A stretch of 64,000 bases of DNA from contig OV121092.1 of NCBI GenBank assembly GCA_921293015.1, positions 31,565,764 to 31,629,763 of the forward strand. Direction: 5' to 3'. Source of the DNA: Phorcus lineatus (lineage: Eukaryota; Mollusca; Gastropoda; Trochida; Trochidae). The translations under genes and the position numbers were made by a program. The notes below the pieces were generated by a model, which worked only from the letters and a program-made list of their open reading frames with translations, ran no database searches and was not told the DNA's origin. Shown here piece by piece: positions 52,065 to 61,147 of this stretch (within the stretch, counting starts at the first letter, position 1; every line of letters starts with the position of its first letter).

Positions 52065-55000
52065 GTGTGTATGTATATATATATATTTATATATTTATGT
52101 ATATTAGTATCTAAATCAAATAATTTGTGTTTCACAAGTACTTAATGCATGACAATTATTTCAATGAGACTGCAAAAGTGCCAATAAGAATCGTTGCATC
52201 GCTTTTTTTGTTTGTTTTTGGCAGGAAATCACCAGAAATCCAGTATTATTTTCTAGAGGAACCTCCCGATTTGATATCCAACAGCGTAACTTCGGGACGT
52301 GTTGGTTCCTCGCCATGATGGCCAGTCTGGCAGACAAACCGGACATACTCAGCAAGGTGAAATTTCAAATTTCAAAATATACTCACACACATAAGAAACG
52401 CAAATTTTTCACTCAAATGAAAACAGCTCAGTACCTTAGATATATTTTAGGTTATGGTCTGAAGAGATGACTGTCGGTTGCATCAACAATGTTTGACTGA
52501 TTTTATGAGTTTTGAATTAAAGCTCTCCAAAAATACATTCCTCAATACCTATTATATTAAACATGTGGGCATAATGCAGGCATGTCTCAAATTGTACATT
52601 CACGAAACGCCAGTAGCATTATGACCCAGAAATAGAGCCCGTCACTGACAATATAAGAATATCACGCTTAAGTGAAATTGAGATAAACCAGGGTATTGGA
52701 AATTGAAAGTCGGTGCTAAATTGTGCATGATTTCGATATTAACATTACAATAATTTACCTGAAAACTGTCTTCAAAGGATCGACAATATTGTGCATTAAA
52801 CGTCACAAGTTAGATTCATTCTTAAAGTCGATCTTTCATACAGTCAAAGGACTATGTCCTTAGTTAAGTTCAAATTGTCTTCCATAACTTCCATATTTAT
52901 CTCTAACTGAAAAATTTTGATAAATATTTGAAAAATAGCCATATAAATGTTAAGAGGCCGTAATTCTGCATCCCATTTACATGAATATTAGTTAAATGAC
53001 GTCTTAAGACTCAAACATGTTTATTGTCACTATACTGAACTCATAAACATTGCGATTATGATGTTAGTTGACTTCCGTGAAAATGTTTGACAGAAAATAG
53101 GTTCCGTGTTAAAGGTAAACATGGTTACTGATAATTAAGAAAATGATAGCCGATAGGATCTCGAAATGCAGCTGTACAGCTGTATCTTTAGCAACTCAGT
53201 CTACCAAACTTCGGAAACTTTTAAATGAATGCTTTTGGAAATCAGCAGCTAAATACAGAACAAATGATGGATAAAGCAGGCATCCAAATTCAAAATCGGA
53301 ACAGTAAATCATTATTAATTGAAAAACAAACCGATATCGTCCAACACATAAATACCGACGTATCACGAAATTTGGAGCATATATAATTTCAATTTGCTAC
53401 TAAATCTCTCCTTATGTTAAACGTTGTATATAACTATAGTTAAAGTAACAATAATAATGATTATGTCTTGTACATTGAAACCAAAATTTTGTAGCAGTTT
53501 TAATCTCAACGTAAAGTAAAACTTGAATAATTCACTTATCTGTAAAGTAAAAATTCCAAAGCAGTTTTACGCAAATATCTTTAAATCATATATCAAAATA
53601 TACAGGTAATAAACGACGACTCCTACAATCCCGACGGTGACGGCGTGTGTAAGACCCGTCTATGGCGGTGTGGTGAATGGGAGACTGTGTACACGGATGA
53701 CCATTTGCCCGTGGTCATCAGCGGTGACCGCTACCACTTCTTTGGAGCCATGTCTGGTACTGATTGGAGGGAGATGTGGGTACCGCTGCTGGAAAAGTCT
53801 CTCGCAAGGTAATGTAATAATGATGATGATCATCATGATCATAATTATTATGGTGATGATTATGGTGGAAAACCGGTTCTAAAAGTAAAAGTTTAACGGC
53901 TGCTGAAACTAAATTTTGACTTTGACAGTGACATCAGCATTCAATTAACCAAAGTTTCTCTTACAAAAATAATAGGATGTCTGGCAAGGAAACGCCTTCC
54001 CAAGTATGGTCTTACTTGCGAAGATCCAATGACTGATTAGTTCTTAGCTTATGAATTTCATCTCATTTTAGAAAACAGACATTGGATATACTTCTAAAGC
54101 CATCATGATGATAATTATTCTGGTCTTTGATGTTTCACAATACGGGGGATGTTTTATCTACTACATGCACAACATTTTCAGACCGCCAGACTAAACATTT
54201 GCTCACAGGAACAAACTAATAAATCACTATCAATAAAACAGATGTTAAAATGATAAAAAGAATATTTTTACCCAGAATGCACGGGTCCTACAACACAGTG
54301 AGTGACGAGGGCGGGTACCCGAGTGACGCCTACATCACGCTGACGGGGGGCGTGGCAGAGGAGGTGTACTTCTACAGGTACCCCCAGCCCCTACGCATCT
54401 TCTACAGGGTCAGAAACGCACTTCACTCCGGCGCTATCATAGCATGTGGTGTGCCTGTAGGTTGACTTCTCTTGTTGATGAAAGAGTTACTTTTGTAAAA
54501 TAACGTTATATTTGAATTTAAAGAAGACAAAAGAAAGGAAAAGCAAAACTACCTGGATAACAAATACAAAATGAATATTGTGGATTTTAAATGAAAAGAA
54601 GTTATTATCGAGAAAAGATAACTTTTCTCATCGTTACCAGAGATGTAGACGTACCGTAATACCAAATTCTTTTTTACCAACGTTTTTTTCCTATGTAAAC
54701 TGGTAAGTTTTCTTAGATTTCTCAAGGAAATAAGTGTCAAACAGGAGTTGGCTTTATTCCGATAAAGAAACACGTTGTATTATACTCTAAAACATAGAAA
54801 ATGAAACAAATACAAAAATTATTACTATATCATATACATTCTCTATCCAGCAGGATAGTTGAATTACATACATTCTTGGCAACAATGTGTCTTCAGTAAT
54901 TATGTAATTTTGGTATTGAAGTGGTATAAAACTCAATGTCGCCTTAACATATTGGCTACGATCTAAGTTGTTAGAATTTAGAAAGTTCAAAGTAATTAGC

Positions 55001-58000
55001 GTACCTGAAAGCATAACTCCAGAACCGATCAGACAGATTGATTTGACGCACTAGCTTTCTCATACAATCTATTGTCTATCACCTTAAACATGGTAGTTAC
55101 AATAAAACGTGGACAACTAAAATAATCAAAAAAGGAATTTACAAAAGTCGCAATGATTCAATCAATAAAGCCATGTGTCTCTTTCCCCCTCTCTATTTTT
55201 AATTTATTTGCATGTCTACTCATGAAGAATTCCAATTCCAAGAAAAAAATTATCGCAAAGATTTTATACTATAAGTCTGGTTTTATTCTGGATTAAGGTC
55301 CTAGCTGTTTAATCTACTGCGGTTTATGTCCGTTTCAGAACAAAAACGATGGTATCCTTGGATTATGTGGAGGCCACGCCTATTCTCTAACAGGTGCTGA
55401 CGTTGTGAGTGGACATTTATTTATTCTTTCATACATTCTTTCCTTTATTTAATTTCAATTTAATTTCCATCACTATTCACTTTTCCCTTTTCATATTTCC
55501 CGTTCATTTTTAATTTCAATAATATTTTCAATTAATTACATTAATATCGATTCGGTTTTTTCATACATCATTTTCATTTAATCGTTGTTATTTTCTTTTT
55601 TATTTTCAAGCTTAACTTTTGTGTATTTTGAGGTGGTTTCAATGCAATAACTAATTGCAATTGCAATTTCAATTACTGATCCGTTTACGTGATCAACCAA
55701 TTCTTTAGTACATACTAAGCCACAATGGTGCATCTGTTCACAATGAAATAACGTTAAAAATTCAAATCGATGTAAAGTAGAGTTGAAAATTTATTTCTAG
55801 TCTGACAACAAACATCTCATGATTACTTATTGTAAAAATCACGAACCTTAAACTTTTGATATAGATTGAAATCCAGACAAGATAAAAGAACTTAACTTCA
55901 ATTATTTCTATTTTTTGCAAATATTTGCAGGTAACCTCGCGGACAGGAGAAAGGATAGCGCTACTGCGGGTACGAAACCCTCACGGGACAAACGAATGGA
56001 AAGGAAAATGGAGCGACAAGTAATATGCGTTAGTTCTTCAAACATAGACCTACATTAAAATATTTGTTATAATTCCGTTTGTTTGATTCATAAGAGATGC
56101 AATATGAATATATATTTTATAAGGGCTGCATTTAGTATACGAGACACGAGAAACGAGACAAAGGAAGGCTATTTTACAGGAAAAGTACGCATTTTACACG
56201 TTCGTCTAATATATGGCATCGTAAGGGTTTAAAACGTTAGTACTGTAATCTTTGTTGCAAAAAGGGCTTACTGAACTGCAGATGGTGCATGTCAGTTGGG
56301 TTAAAAGGAGCTATAAAATATAATCATATGATATAAGAAGGCCGCATTCCTATATGTGGTGCTATGTGAGATAATTGACAAAGGAAACGCTGTTTAAATG
56401 AAAAGAAAGCCGTTTGAACTCAGAGGGCATACATGGCTTATGGTTCTAACCAGCCTGAAGGTCATCTATGACACATGCCACCGTGAGGGTTAAATGAGTT
56501 GGCTTTGTTCACAACTGTTCCTTGTGATATTAGTGTCGAAAGAGGCATATGAGTTTAAAAATGGTCTTATAAAAACGAATTCACAAATGGTTCAATTTTA
56601 TCTGCTCCATTGACATAAAAGACCGTCGACATTGTCAATTATGAAATCGACAGATTGGTATTCCTGTTATTAAGCGTTATTACGTCAATGATACCACTGG
56701 GCAGCCAGATTTCCTCGATAATAAATTCTGGGAATCTGGCCTGGGATCATCCTACTTGACGAATGAGTAAACATATACTCTGGAATATGATTAAGAAGTT
56801 GTTATCCAATTAATCTAGCTTTTTTTATGGAAAGTATTTCAAAATGCCATTGTTGCTTCTTCGTAGGTAGAAAGTGTAAGCTGCCTTCAAGTGGACCCCG
56901 CCAGGGGCTCGGCAAATTTGTCTGCAGAAGAGAAGTGTTCTACATGCAGTAAGGTTTGGGTGCAATGCTACACTGAAATTCAGCGCAGTACAACCCATGG
57001 TTCGCTAGTTCCAGCCGATGCTCGCAGGTTTCACCGCAACTCATAGCCACAATGGTTTTGCGGGCTTTCTCCCTGCAATAATACTAGCAGCCGCGATATA
57101 AGTGAAATAATCTTGAAAGCGGCGTTAAACACCAACTCACCTCACCTTCTAGTGGACAAAGATTCAAACAAAATGACCTGCTCTCTATTTTCACGATTCC
57201 GTGAGAAGTGATGCCATTCATCGGCGGTGAAATATTTGCTTGATTTGATTGAACATTTCTGGGTATTCCATCAAAACTGGCATCTATCAAAGCCGATATA
57301 TCAGCCCCGTTCATTAGTAAAAGATTAGTAGAATGTCATGGCTTAATCAACCTGTCTTTCATACATTTACGTTTTCATTTCTCCAGGAGCGATGAATGGA
57401 GGGGCGTTACAGAAGGGAGAGAACTGCTCAACAGAAGGAATGATGGAGAATTCTGGATATCTCTCGAAGACTTCGTGGAGTACTTCTCCATGACAACAAT
57501 CTGTTCCCTGACTCCAGATTTTGACCTGGATGGGCGGAGAGATTTTCTAAGTATGATTAATGAAAATTTTTCGGCGGTTCCGACTGAATGGTTTTGGGGA
57601 ACGCAATCGAGGGGATACTCATGTGTATTCACCTATGTTATAAATAACTATTACATTAAATAAAACATATTACTGAGATTACAATTTTGGCGAATTATAT
57701 TTTGGCGAAAATTAGCCACATTCGTTCGAAAGAAAATAAGTTAAGCTTTTTATTTTCGATACAATGGTAGATGTTACCACAGGGCAAATCATCGTTGATC
57801 GTTTTAACTTTTTTCAATATATTTGAAAATGTGGCTAATCTATTAAATTCAAAATGTACATATTTACAAGTAATGGAAAATATGTTATATTTGGTGAAAC
57901 TGAGGACCCTTAACAAATCAAAGAGAATTATTTTATCGTCCTCTTCGCAAGGCTCAAAATTCAAAAGTGGCGTGTAAAGACACTAGTTGCCAGTACGGTT

Positions 58001-60463
58001 GCCTAATTGTATGAGTGATGATTTTATTTCAACAGCTCGTTTTCAGACTTTTATCAGGAACAAAAATACGTAAAATGTTATCACCGCTTGGCTGATGATA
58101 GGCATCTCGTTTTTGTGTACAAACAATTTAAAGTGACATAGTTTATTATGTTAATGAATTTTCCATTTCACGTACACAACACAAGTCTCTATTTTGAAAT
58201 ATTGGAATATATTGCACTGTTGGAATTCGAACTTATGAGAACCTAAATTTTCTGACAGACTACATGATCAAGATATACGGCGAGTGGAGGTACGGCATGA
58301 TGGCGGGGCAAGGTGGAACTCTGAGGTCCCGGATGAGGAACCCAAGGTTTGAGATAACCATCCCAGAAGAAGGTACGGACCCAATCCTCCCCCCCCCCCC
58401 CCCCCCCTCTCTCTCTCTCTCTTCCAACCCCTTCGTGAAATTATTCAAAATTAGCAATTAATTACACCACAAATGTGACTAGAACAATTGTTCTATGGCA
58501 ATATCAAGTTGGTACATTGTGTAATCCACCACCTATTTTATAGTAGGATTTGTATGTTAAAACTTGAGCTTGAATGGATCTAATTGGATTGTCCCATTTA
58601 GATTATCCAAATGGCTAAAATCAAAATTGACAGCCTACGGGATACAATTGCTATATTATGTTACAATTATATTCATGATTTCAAAGCATTTGATTTATTG
58701 TTAAGACATAAGCACAAAGCACGAGTGAACTTTAGTGCAAATAAACTTTTAACAGAGATAGTAAACTTCGCACATAGGGAAAACTATGTTGCGCAGTCAA
58801 TTTGCGATAAAAACTTCATGTGCACATATCATGTATCATATCGATTAACAGCGCGGTTTAATTTTTACTCCTTTCAAAGAAGTTCAAAACAGAAAACAAA
58901 ATACAGGCCCTAATTTAAAAGTTCTCATGTTCCTGCAGGTGAAAGCGGACTGGACGATGTTCCTGTGGTCATCCAGTTGGTCCAGAGAGCAGATAACCTG
59001 GAGTGTGACGGGATCAGGTGTGACTTGTTTAGGGTCAGTATATATATGAATGTGTCTACAGGTTTATCAATATTTTCAATAAATTTCCCTTTATTGAAAA
59101 TAATTCATGTTTTCATGTGAACAGGTATTTCTACTATGTCGAGCTCGCTATGGAGGGTTGTATATGCAACATTTGAAGCGGGCATAAAATGATCTTCAAA
59201 TCCGTTGTATTTGACATATGTTACTGTAAAAATTTATCAGCTTAAGGCAATACAGAAAGTATTTTCAACTTTCTTTTATTGCTTATTTTACACATAAGGG
59301 GGGTATTTACACTTATTGTATATTTCATTTGATGCAGTGAAATACTTATTATCCGTAGCGTAAACTTTTTCTCATAAAATTTAAAAAATGCCTATGTTCA
59401 CTGGAAAGAAAATATACGGGAGGGCAAAGCAACTTATATATTTTGAGATAATAAGGAAACGATGTAAAATAATTTTATCCAAACTGTTCATCATATATAA
59501 AAAAAGATAAAAAGATCCGTCTTGCGTATTGATGTAACAAAAACACCTACGAATATCACAGGCAAATTGAAGCGCGAATGAGCAAGAGGATGAAAATAAC
59601 CAGATTTGCCTCTGCGAAAACGAAAGATCATCGCATATGGTAAAACTTGTTCATCGAACTCCGTTGCACAACCCATAAACCTAAACTACGATCTAACGCT
59701 CCATCACATGTGTAAATTCATGTCCAGGTTCAAGGAGGAAGCGAGAATTCGAGGACAATGATGCTCAGGCACATGCACGACCTTCAGGGAAAGGAGTATT
59801 ATCACCGGAAGTTGCAGTGTTGTTTCCGGTTCCGTCTCCGTCCAGGCAGATACGTCATAATCCCTTCAACAGACGAGAGCGGACGAACTTTGCAGTTTTG
59901 TTTGAGGATATTTTCTGCCTGTCCTATCGAGCGACTGAGGTATTTTATTGTTTATCTAAGTTATCTAGTTATATAAGATATATGAATACATCCGGGTGAT
60001 TATTTACTGTCTGGAGATATTGCTTCCTTTAGAAATAAGTCAGCCACGAGCAAGAATAATATTTGAGCTATCATAAATTCTCTCTTAAACCTTCGAAATA
60101 ATTTAATTTGGCGAAAGGTTGAGGCATGAACATGGACGCTGTAGAGGTAAATTAACCTCCAGCTGCTTTACCAAACTTCAATTTCGAATGTTTAATGTTT
60201 TATCGTTTTTAACAGACTGTTTTAAAGACAATATTGTTAAATCAATAAGTAAATGAGTCATTTTGAGACTACATGTATAAGGGACAGACATTTGAATTAA
60301 GCCTGGACAATGCTGGCAATACCCGAAAGAGGCAAGGGGTCTGGTTTCAAGTTGATAGTATTCTTTACGTTATTGATATTTGATTTAAATTTCCTTTCCT
60401 TTCAGAATGATATCGGGAAAAGTGCAACTTATTCCAAAAGAGGACTACGATTATGAATACTGA
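49433..60463 (+). CDS. Calpain-family cysteine protease, 11 coding exons, 532 aa predicted
   Basis: Calpains are intracellular Ca2+-regulated cysteine proteases that cut substrates at limited sites. Joined exons predict 532 aa. The N-terminus is MGCCCS, a candidate for Gly2 myristoylation and Cys3-5 palmitoylation, implying membrane attachment. The CysPc core (about 70-345) has LWDDKDFP, WKRPN, the oxyanion Gln115, catalytic Cys121 in GTCWFLA, His280 in GHAYSLTG and Asn305 in RNPHGTNEW. The CBSW/domain III (about 345-513) has DGEFWISLEDF, ICSLTP, GEWRYGMMAGQGG and PGRYVIIPST. The protein ends KEDYDYEY. There is no penta-EF-hand, so it is a non-classical calpain. Two core positions are unusual: Thr instead of Asp before the Cys, and His instead of Trp in RNPWG. 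All ten introns are GT-AG, with phases 0,0,2,0,0,2,1,1,0,2 matching at each junction. The start is the first in-frame ATG. UTRs are undetermined and the last exon is the least certain. Confidence 0.93.
49718..49929 (+). other. Start of intron 1
   Basis: Begins GTAAGT and is non-coding. The frame from exon 1 stays open for about 40 bp and stops at the TAG near 49757. Confidence 0.6.
49930..50690 (+). repeat. Imperfect AGT-triplet tract with nested 145-bp and 21-bp repeats, in intron 1
   Basis: Nearly all triplets are AGT/TAG/GTA with interruptions (AGC, AAT, TGT). The marker GTGACGA recurs at 50013, 50154, 50301 and 50592, spaced 141, 147 and 291 bp, so a unit of about 145 bp has itself been duplicated. 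A 21-bp subunit starting TAGTATTAAT repeats at 50461, 50482 and 50503. Long frames reading poly-Thr, poly-Leu or poly-Val come from the triplet repeat and are not genes. Confidence 0.93.
50691..51524 (+). other. Intron 1, middle part
   Basis: No recognisable exon, RNA or mobile element. Includes A/T-rich runs near 51375-51440. Short frames such as 51012-51209 have no recognised similarity. Confidence 0.5.
51525..51547. repeat. Palindrome, 11-bp arms around one central base
   Basis: GTTATTACACA is followed by one T and its exact reverse complement TGTGTAATAAC. It stands just before a cluster of TGACGTCA sites. Confidence 0.9.
51561..51922. promoter_or_regulatory. Cluster of CRE-type palindromes in intron 1
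   Basis: TGACGTCA occurs at 51571, 51592, 51894 and 51915, and TGACGTCC at 51561. TGACGTCA is the consensus CREB/ATF site. The copies fall in two pairs on either side of a long fold-back, and each pair is 21 bp apart, so they may be copies within a repeated element. Binding is not shown. Confidence 0.5.
51682..51822. repeat. Long fold-back (imperfect inverted repeat, about 65-bp arms)
   Basis: The arm from AATACTAAAC (near 51682) through GTCCCGT and TTTATGAAAC pairs with the arm ending GTTTAGTATT (51813-51822) through ACGGGAC and GTTTCATAAA. Roughly four bases in five match, with a short loop near 51750 (CTCGCTTTCGCTCG). Candidate MITE-like or snap-back element. Confidence 0.75.
51945..51967 (+). 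ncRNA. Hammerhead-ribozyme-like core (possible remnant)
   Basis: CTGATGA (51945-51951) is followed by a perfect stem GACC-TTAT-GGTC (51952-51963) and GAAA (51964-51967). This is the exact conserved core and stem II of a hammerhead. A 13-bp exact complement (AAGTACTTGTGAA at 51966-51978, TTCACAAGTACTT at 52131-52143) could make stem III with a long loop. Stem I pairs poorly next to the core; only GTCAT with ATGAC is seen after mismatches. Penelope-like retroelements are known to carry hammerheads, so this may be a degenerate copy. Activity is unproven. Confidence 0.4.
52011..52100. repeat. (AT)n / (TATG)n microsatellite
   Basis: About 40 bp of alternating AT, then TATG/TGTG steps and more AT, inside intron 1. 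It lies in the loop of the 13-bp inverted repeat 51966-51978 / 52131-52143. Confidence 0.95.
52225..52356 (+). CDS. Calpain exon 2 (residues 96-139), catalytic cysteine
   Basis: Acceptor TTGGCAG|GAA, donor AAG|GTGAAA, 44 codons. It starts EITRNP and holds RGTSRFDIQQ, then FGTCWFLAMMASL with the nucleophile Cys121. The oxyanion-hole Gln lies six residues before the Cys, as in the family. Most calpains have GDCW, so Thr120 is a departure. Confidence 0.93.
52357..53605 (+). other. Intron 2
   Basis: GTGAAA to TACAG, 1,249 bp. AT-rich; no repeat, exon or RNA recognised. Confidence 0.8.
53606..53808 (+). CDS. Calpain exon 3 (residues 140-206 plus split codon)
   Basis: Acceptor ATACAG|GTA, donor CAAG|GTAATG, phase 2. 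Encodes RLWRCGEWETVYTDDHLPV and MSGTDWREMWVPLLEKSLA, matching the calpain pattern of W-x-x-G-E-W, D-D-x-L-P and W-x-x-L-L-E-K-A in protease subdomain 1. Confidence 0.92.
53809..54275 (+). other. Intron 3
   Basis: GTAATG to CCCAG, 467 bp. It opens with a short ATG/ATC triplet tract containing the palindrome ATGATGATCATCAT, which lies within 25 bp of the donor. Confidence 0.8.
54276..54456 (+). CDS. Calpain exon 4 (residues 207-267)
   Basis: Acceptor ACCCAG|A completes Arg207, followed by MHGSYNTVSDEGGYPSDAY and TLTGGVAEE, the H/N-G-S-Y and T-G-G-(I/V)-A-E landmarks. It ends RNALHSGAIIACGVP with donor CCT|GTAGGT, phase 0. Reading through the donor hits TGA within two codons. Confidence 0.92.
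54457..55338 (+). other. Intron 4
   Basis: GTAGGT to TTCAG, 882 bp. AT-rich; antisense frames at 54549-55014 have no recognised similarity. Confidence 0.8.
55339..55404 (+). CDS. Calpain exon 5 (residues 268-289), catalytic histidine
   Basis: A 66-bp exon. Acceptor TTTCAG|AAC, donor GTT|GTGAGT, phase 0 on both sides. It encodes GILGLCGGHAYSLTGADV; His280 in GHAYS is the catalytic base. The symmetrical phase means skipping would keep the frame but remove the His. Confidence 0.93.
55405..55930 (+). other. Intron 5
   Basis: GTGAGT to TGCAG, 526 bp. It is T-rich with repeated TTTCA/ATTTC steps near 55430-55620. Nothing else recognised. Confidence 0.8.
55931..56019 (+). CDS. Calpain exon 6 (residues 290-318 plus split codon), catalytic asparagine
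   Basis: Acceptor TTGCAG|GTA, donor ACAA|GTAATA, phase 2. Encodes ALLRVRNPHGTNEWKGKWSD; Asn305 is the third catalytic residue. The tryptophan after the Pro in the family motif R-N-P-W-G is His307 here. Confidence 0.92.
56020..57386 (+). other. Intron 6
   Basis: GTAATA to TCCAG, 1,367 bp. Contains the truncated SINE at 56897-57144; the rest is unrecognised. Confidence 0.8.
56897..57144 (+). mobile_element. 5'-truncated SINE copy in intron 6
   Basis: Same family as 46822-47178. It starts at the CCGCCAGGGGCTCGG part and lacks both polymerase III boxes. It keeps CAATGCTACACTGA, GGCTTTCTCCCTGCAATAAT, AGCAGCCGCGATAT and a better preserved end GGCGTTAAACACCAACTCAC. The flanks CCTTCAAGTGGAC (56884-56896) and CCTTCTAGTGGAC (57145-57157) match at 12 of 13 bases and form the target duplication. 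5' truncation with a duplication fits LINE-mediated retroposition. Confidence 0.87.
57387..57550 (+). CDS. Calpain exon 7 (residues 319-373), end of core and start of domain III
   Basis: Acceptor CTCCAG|G, donor CTAA|GTATGA, phase 1. Encodes DGEFWISLEDFVEYFS, the conserved end of the protease core, then TTICSLTPDF, the entry to the CBSW domain. Confidence 0.92.
57551..58258 (+). other. Intron 7
   Basis: GTATGA to GACAG, 708 bp. No element recognised. Exon 7's frame stays open about 110 bp into the intron, ending at TAA near 57661. Confidence 0.8.
58259..58372 (+). CDS. Calpain exon 8 (residues 374-411 plus split codon), domain III
   Basis: Acceptor GACAG|AC, donor GAAG|GTACGG, phase 1. Encodes YMIKIYGEWRYGMMAGQGG and RNPRFEITIPEE, matching the family's G-x-W-x-x-G-x-x-A-G-G and N-P-Q-(F/Y) block. 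A 19-C run starts 17 bp past the exon. Confidence 0.9.
58373..58938 (+). other. Intron 8
   Basis: GTACGG to TGCAG, 566 bp. Contains the poly-C/(TC)n tract. A 100-codon open frame at 58611-58913 has no recognised domain. Confidence 0.78.
58389..58422 (+). repeat. Poly-C run and (TC)n microsatellite
   Basis: Nineteen consecutive C followed by about seven TC steps. Its length may vary or be misread in sequencing. Confidence 0.95.
58939..59033 (+). CDS. Calpain exon 9 (residues 412-443), domain III
   Basis: Acceptor CTGCAG|GT, donor AGG|GTCAGT, phase 0. Encodes GESGLDDVPVVIQLVQRAD, the central beta-strand of the CBSW domain after a short acidic stretch. Confidence 0.88.
59034..59727 (+). other. 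Intron 9
   Basis: GTCAGT to TCCAG, 694 bp. AT-rich, nothing recognised. Confidence 0.78.
59728..59939 (+). CDS. Calpain exon 10 (residues 444-513), end of domain III
   Basis: Acceptor GTCCAG|GTT, donor TGAG|GTATTT, phase 2. Encodes a Met/His-rich segment, then FRLRPGRYVIIPSTDESG and LQFCLRIFSA, the highly typical P-G-x-Y-(V/I)-(I/L)-(I/V)-P-S-T and F-x-(I/L)-R-(I/V)-F-S ending of calpain domain III. Confidence 0.91.
59940..60405 (+). other. Intron 10
   Basis: GTATTT to TTCAG, 466 bp. The acceptor has a clear TTTCCTTTCCTTTCAG polypyrimidine tract. Confidence 0.68.
60406..60463 (+). CDS. Calpain exon 11 (residues 514-532 and stop)
   Basis: Acceptor TTTCAG|A completes Arg514, then 18 codons ending PKEDYDYEY and TGA. 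It has no family-specific motif, so it is supported only by phase and a good polypyrimidine acceptor. If wrong, the protein would end elsewhere; no penta-EF-hand exons are visible downstream. Confidence 0.68.
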
Positions 60464-60933
60464 ATAGCTTTTCTATCATCAATGTCGACCTATTGTGACG
60501 ATATGGTTTTATTAAGGCTGAATGGAATGACATATGAAGAAATGACGGGGTTCCGATTACTTCAAAGGGAGAAAATGTTACCAAGTTTGAGTGAAGAAAA
60601 TGAGCGCTAGGTTCATCCCAGCGATAAGTTGGACAAGAGGTCTACCTCTACATCGGTGATAATCAAGGATCATTGTTCAACCATGATATTAACAAGCAAA
60701 CCAATGAGTGACATTCTCTCCCCACAGATGTAACTCCGTCATAAATTCATATACAACCTCTGTCTTAATAAGAAGGTTTCTCGGGCTTCTGGCAGTTCCC
60801 CATACCGGCGCAATATTGCATCTGAAACTACCATGCATTATTTCAGCAAATGAAAACACCGAATGCATGAATAGTATATTTGTTGTCACATAGTCCTATG
60901 CAATGATGTAATGACGACTAAAAGTGCAAGGTT
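60464..60933 (+). other. Probable 3' UTR and downstream flank of the calpain gene
   Basis: No AATAAA appears before 60942-60947 (GAATAAAG), which already lies inside the dispersed repeat. The true polyadenylation site cannot be fixed from sequence. Confidence 0.4.
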
Positions 60934-61147
60934 CATATTCGAATAAAGTTCAGAGTTTTGTTAAGCTTCCGGAAAAAACTTACGCGATTTGAATGAGAAT
61001 TTTTAAACGGCGTCGCTGATTGCACAACTAACTTTGATTGAATCCTATCAGCGTTAAACATTTCGTGCCCGAGAAACCTTCGTATTAAGACAGCGGTTGT
61101 ATAGGAATTTATGGCGGAGCTACAATGTACCTCTGTGGGGAGAGAAT
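60934..61147 (+). repeat. Dispersed repeat, copy 2 (about 210 bp)
   Basis: Collinear with 46566-46773. CGCTGAT (61014-61020) and ATCAGCG (61047-61053) form a 7-bp inverted pair in the middle, matching a weaker pair in copy 1. The end carries CGGAGCTAC, ACCTCTGT and GGGGAGAGA. The two copies flank the calpain gene in direct orientation. Confidence 0.65.

Noticed and set aside
58611-58913. 100-codon frame in intron 8
   Set aside because: Adding it would break the matching phase of exons 8 and 9, and the sequence has no calpain feature.
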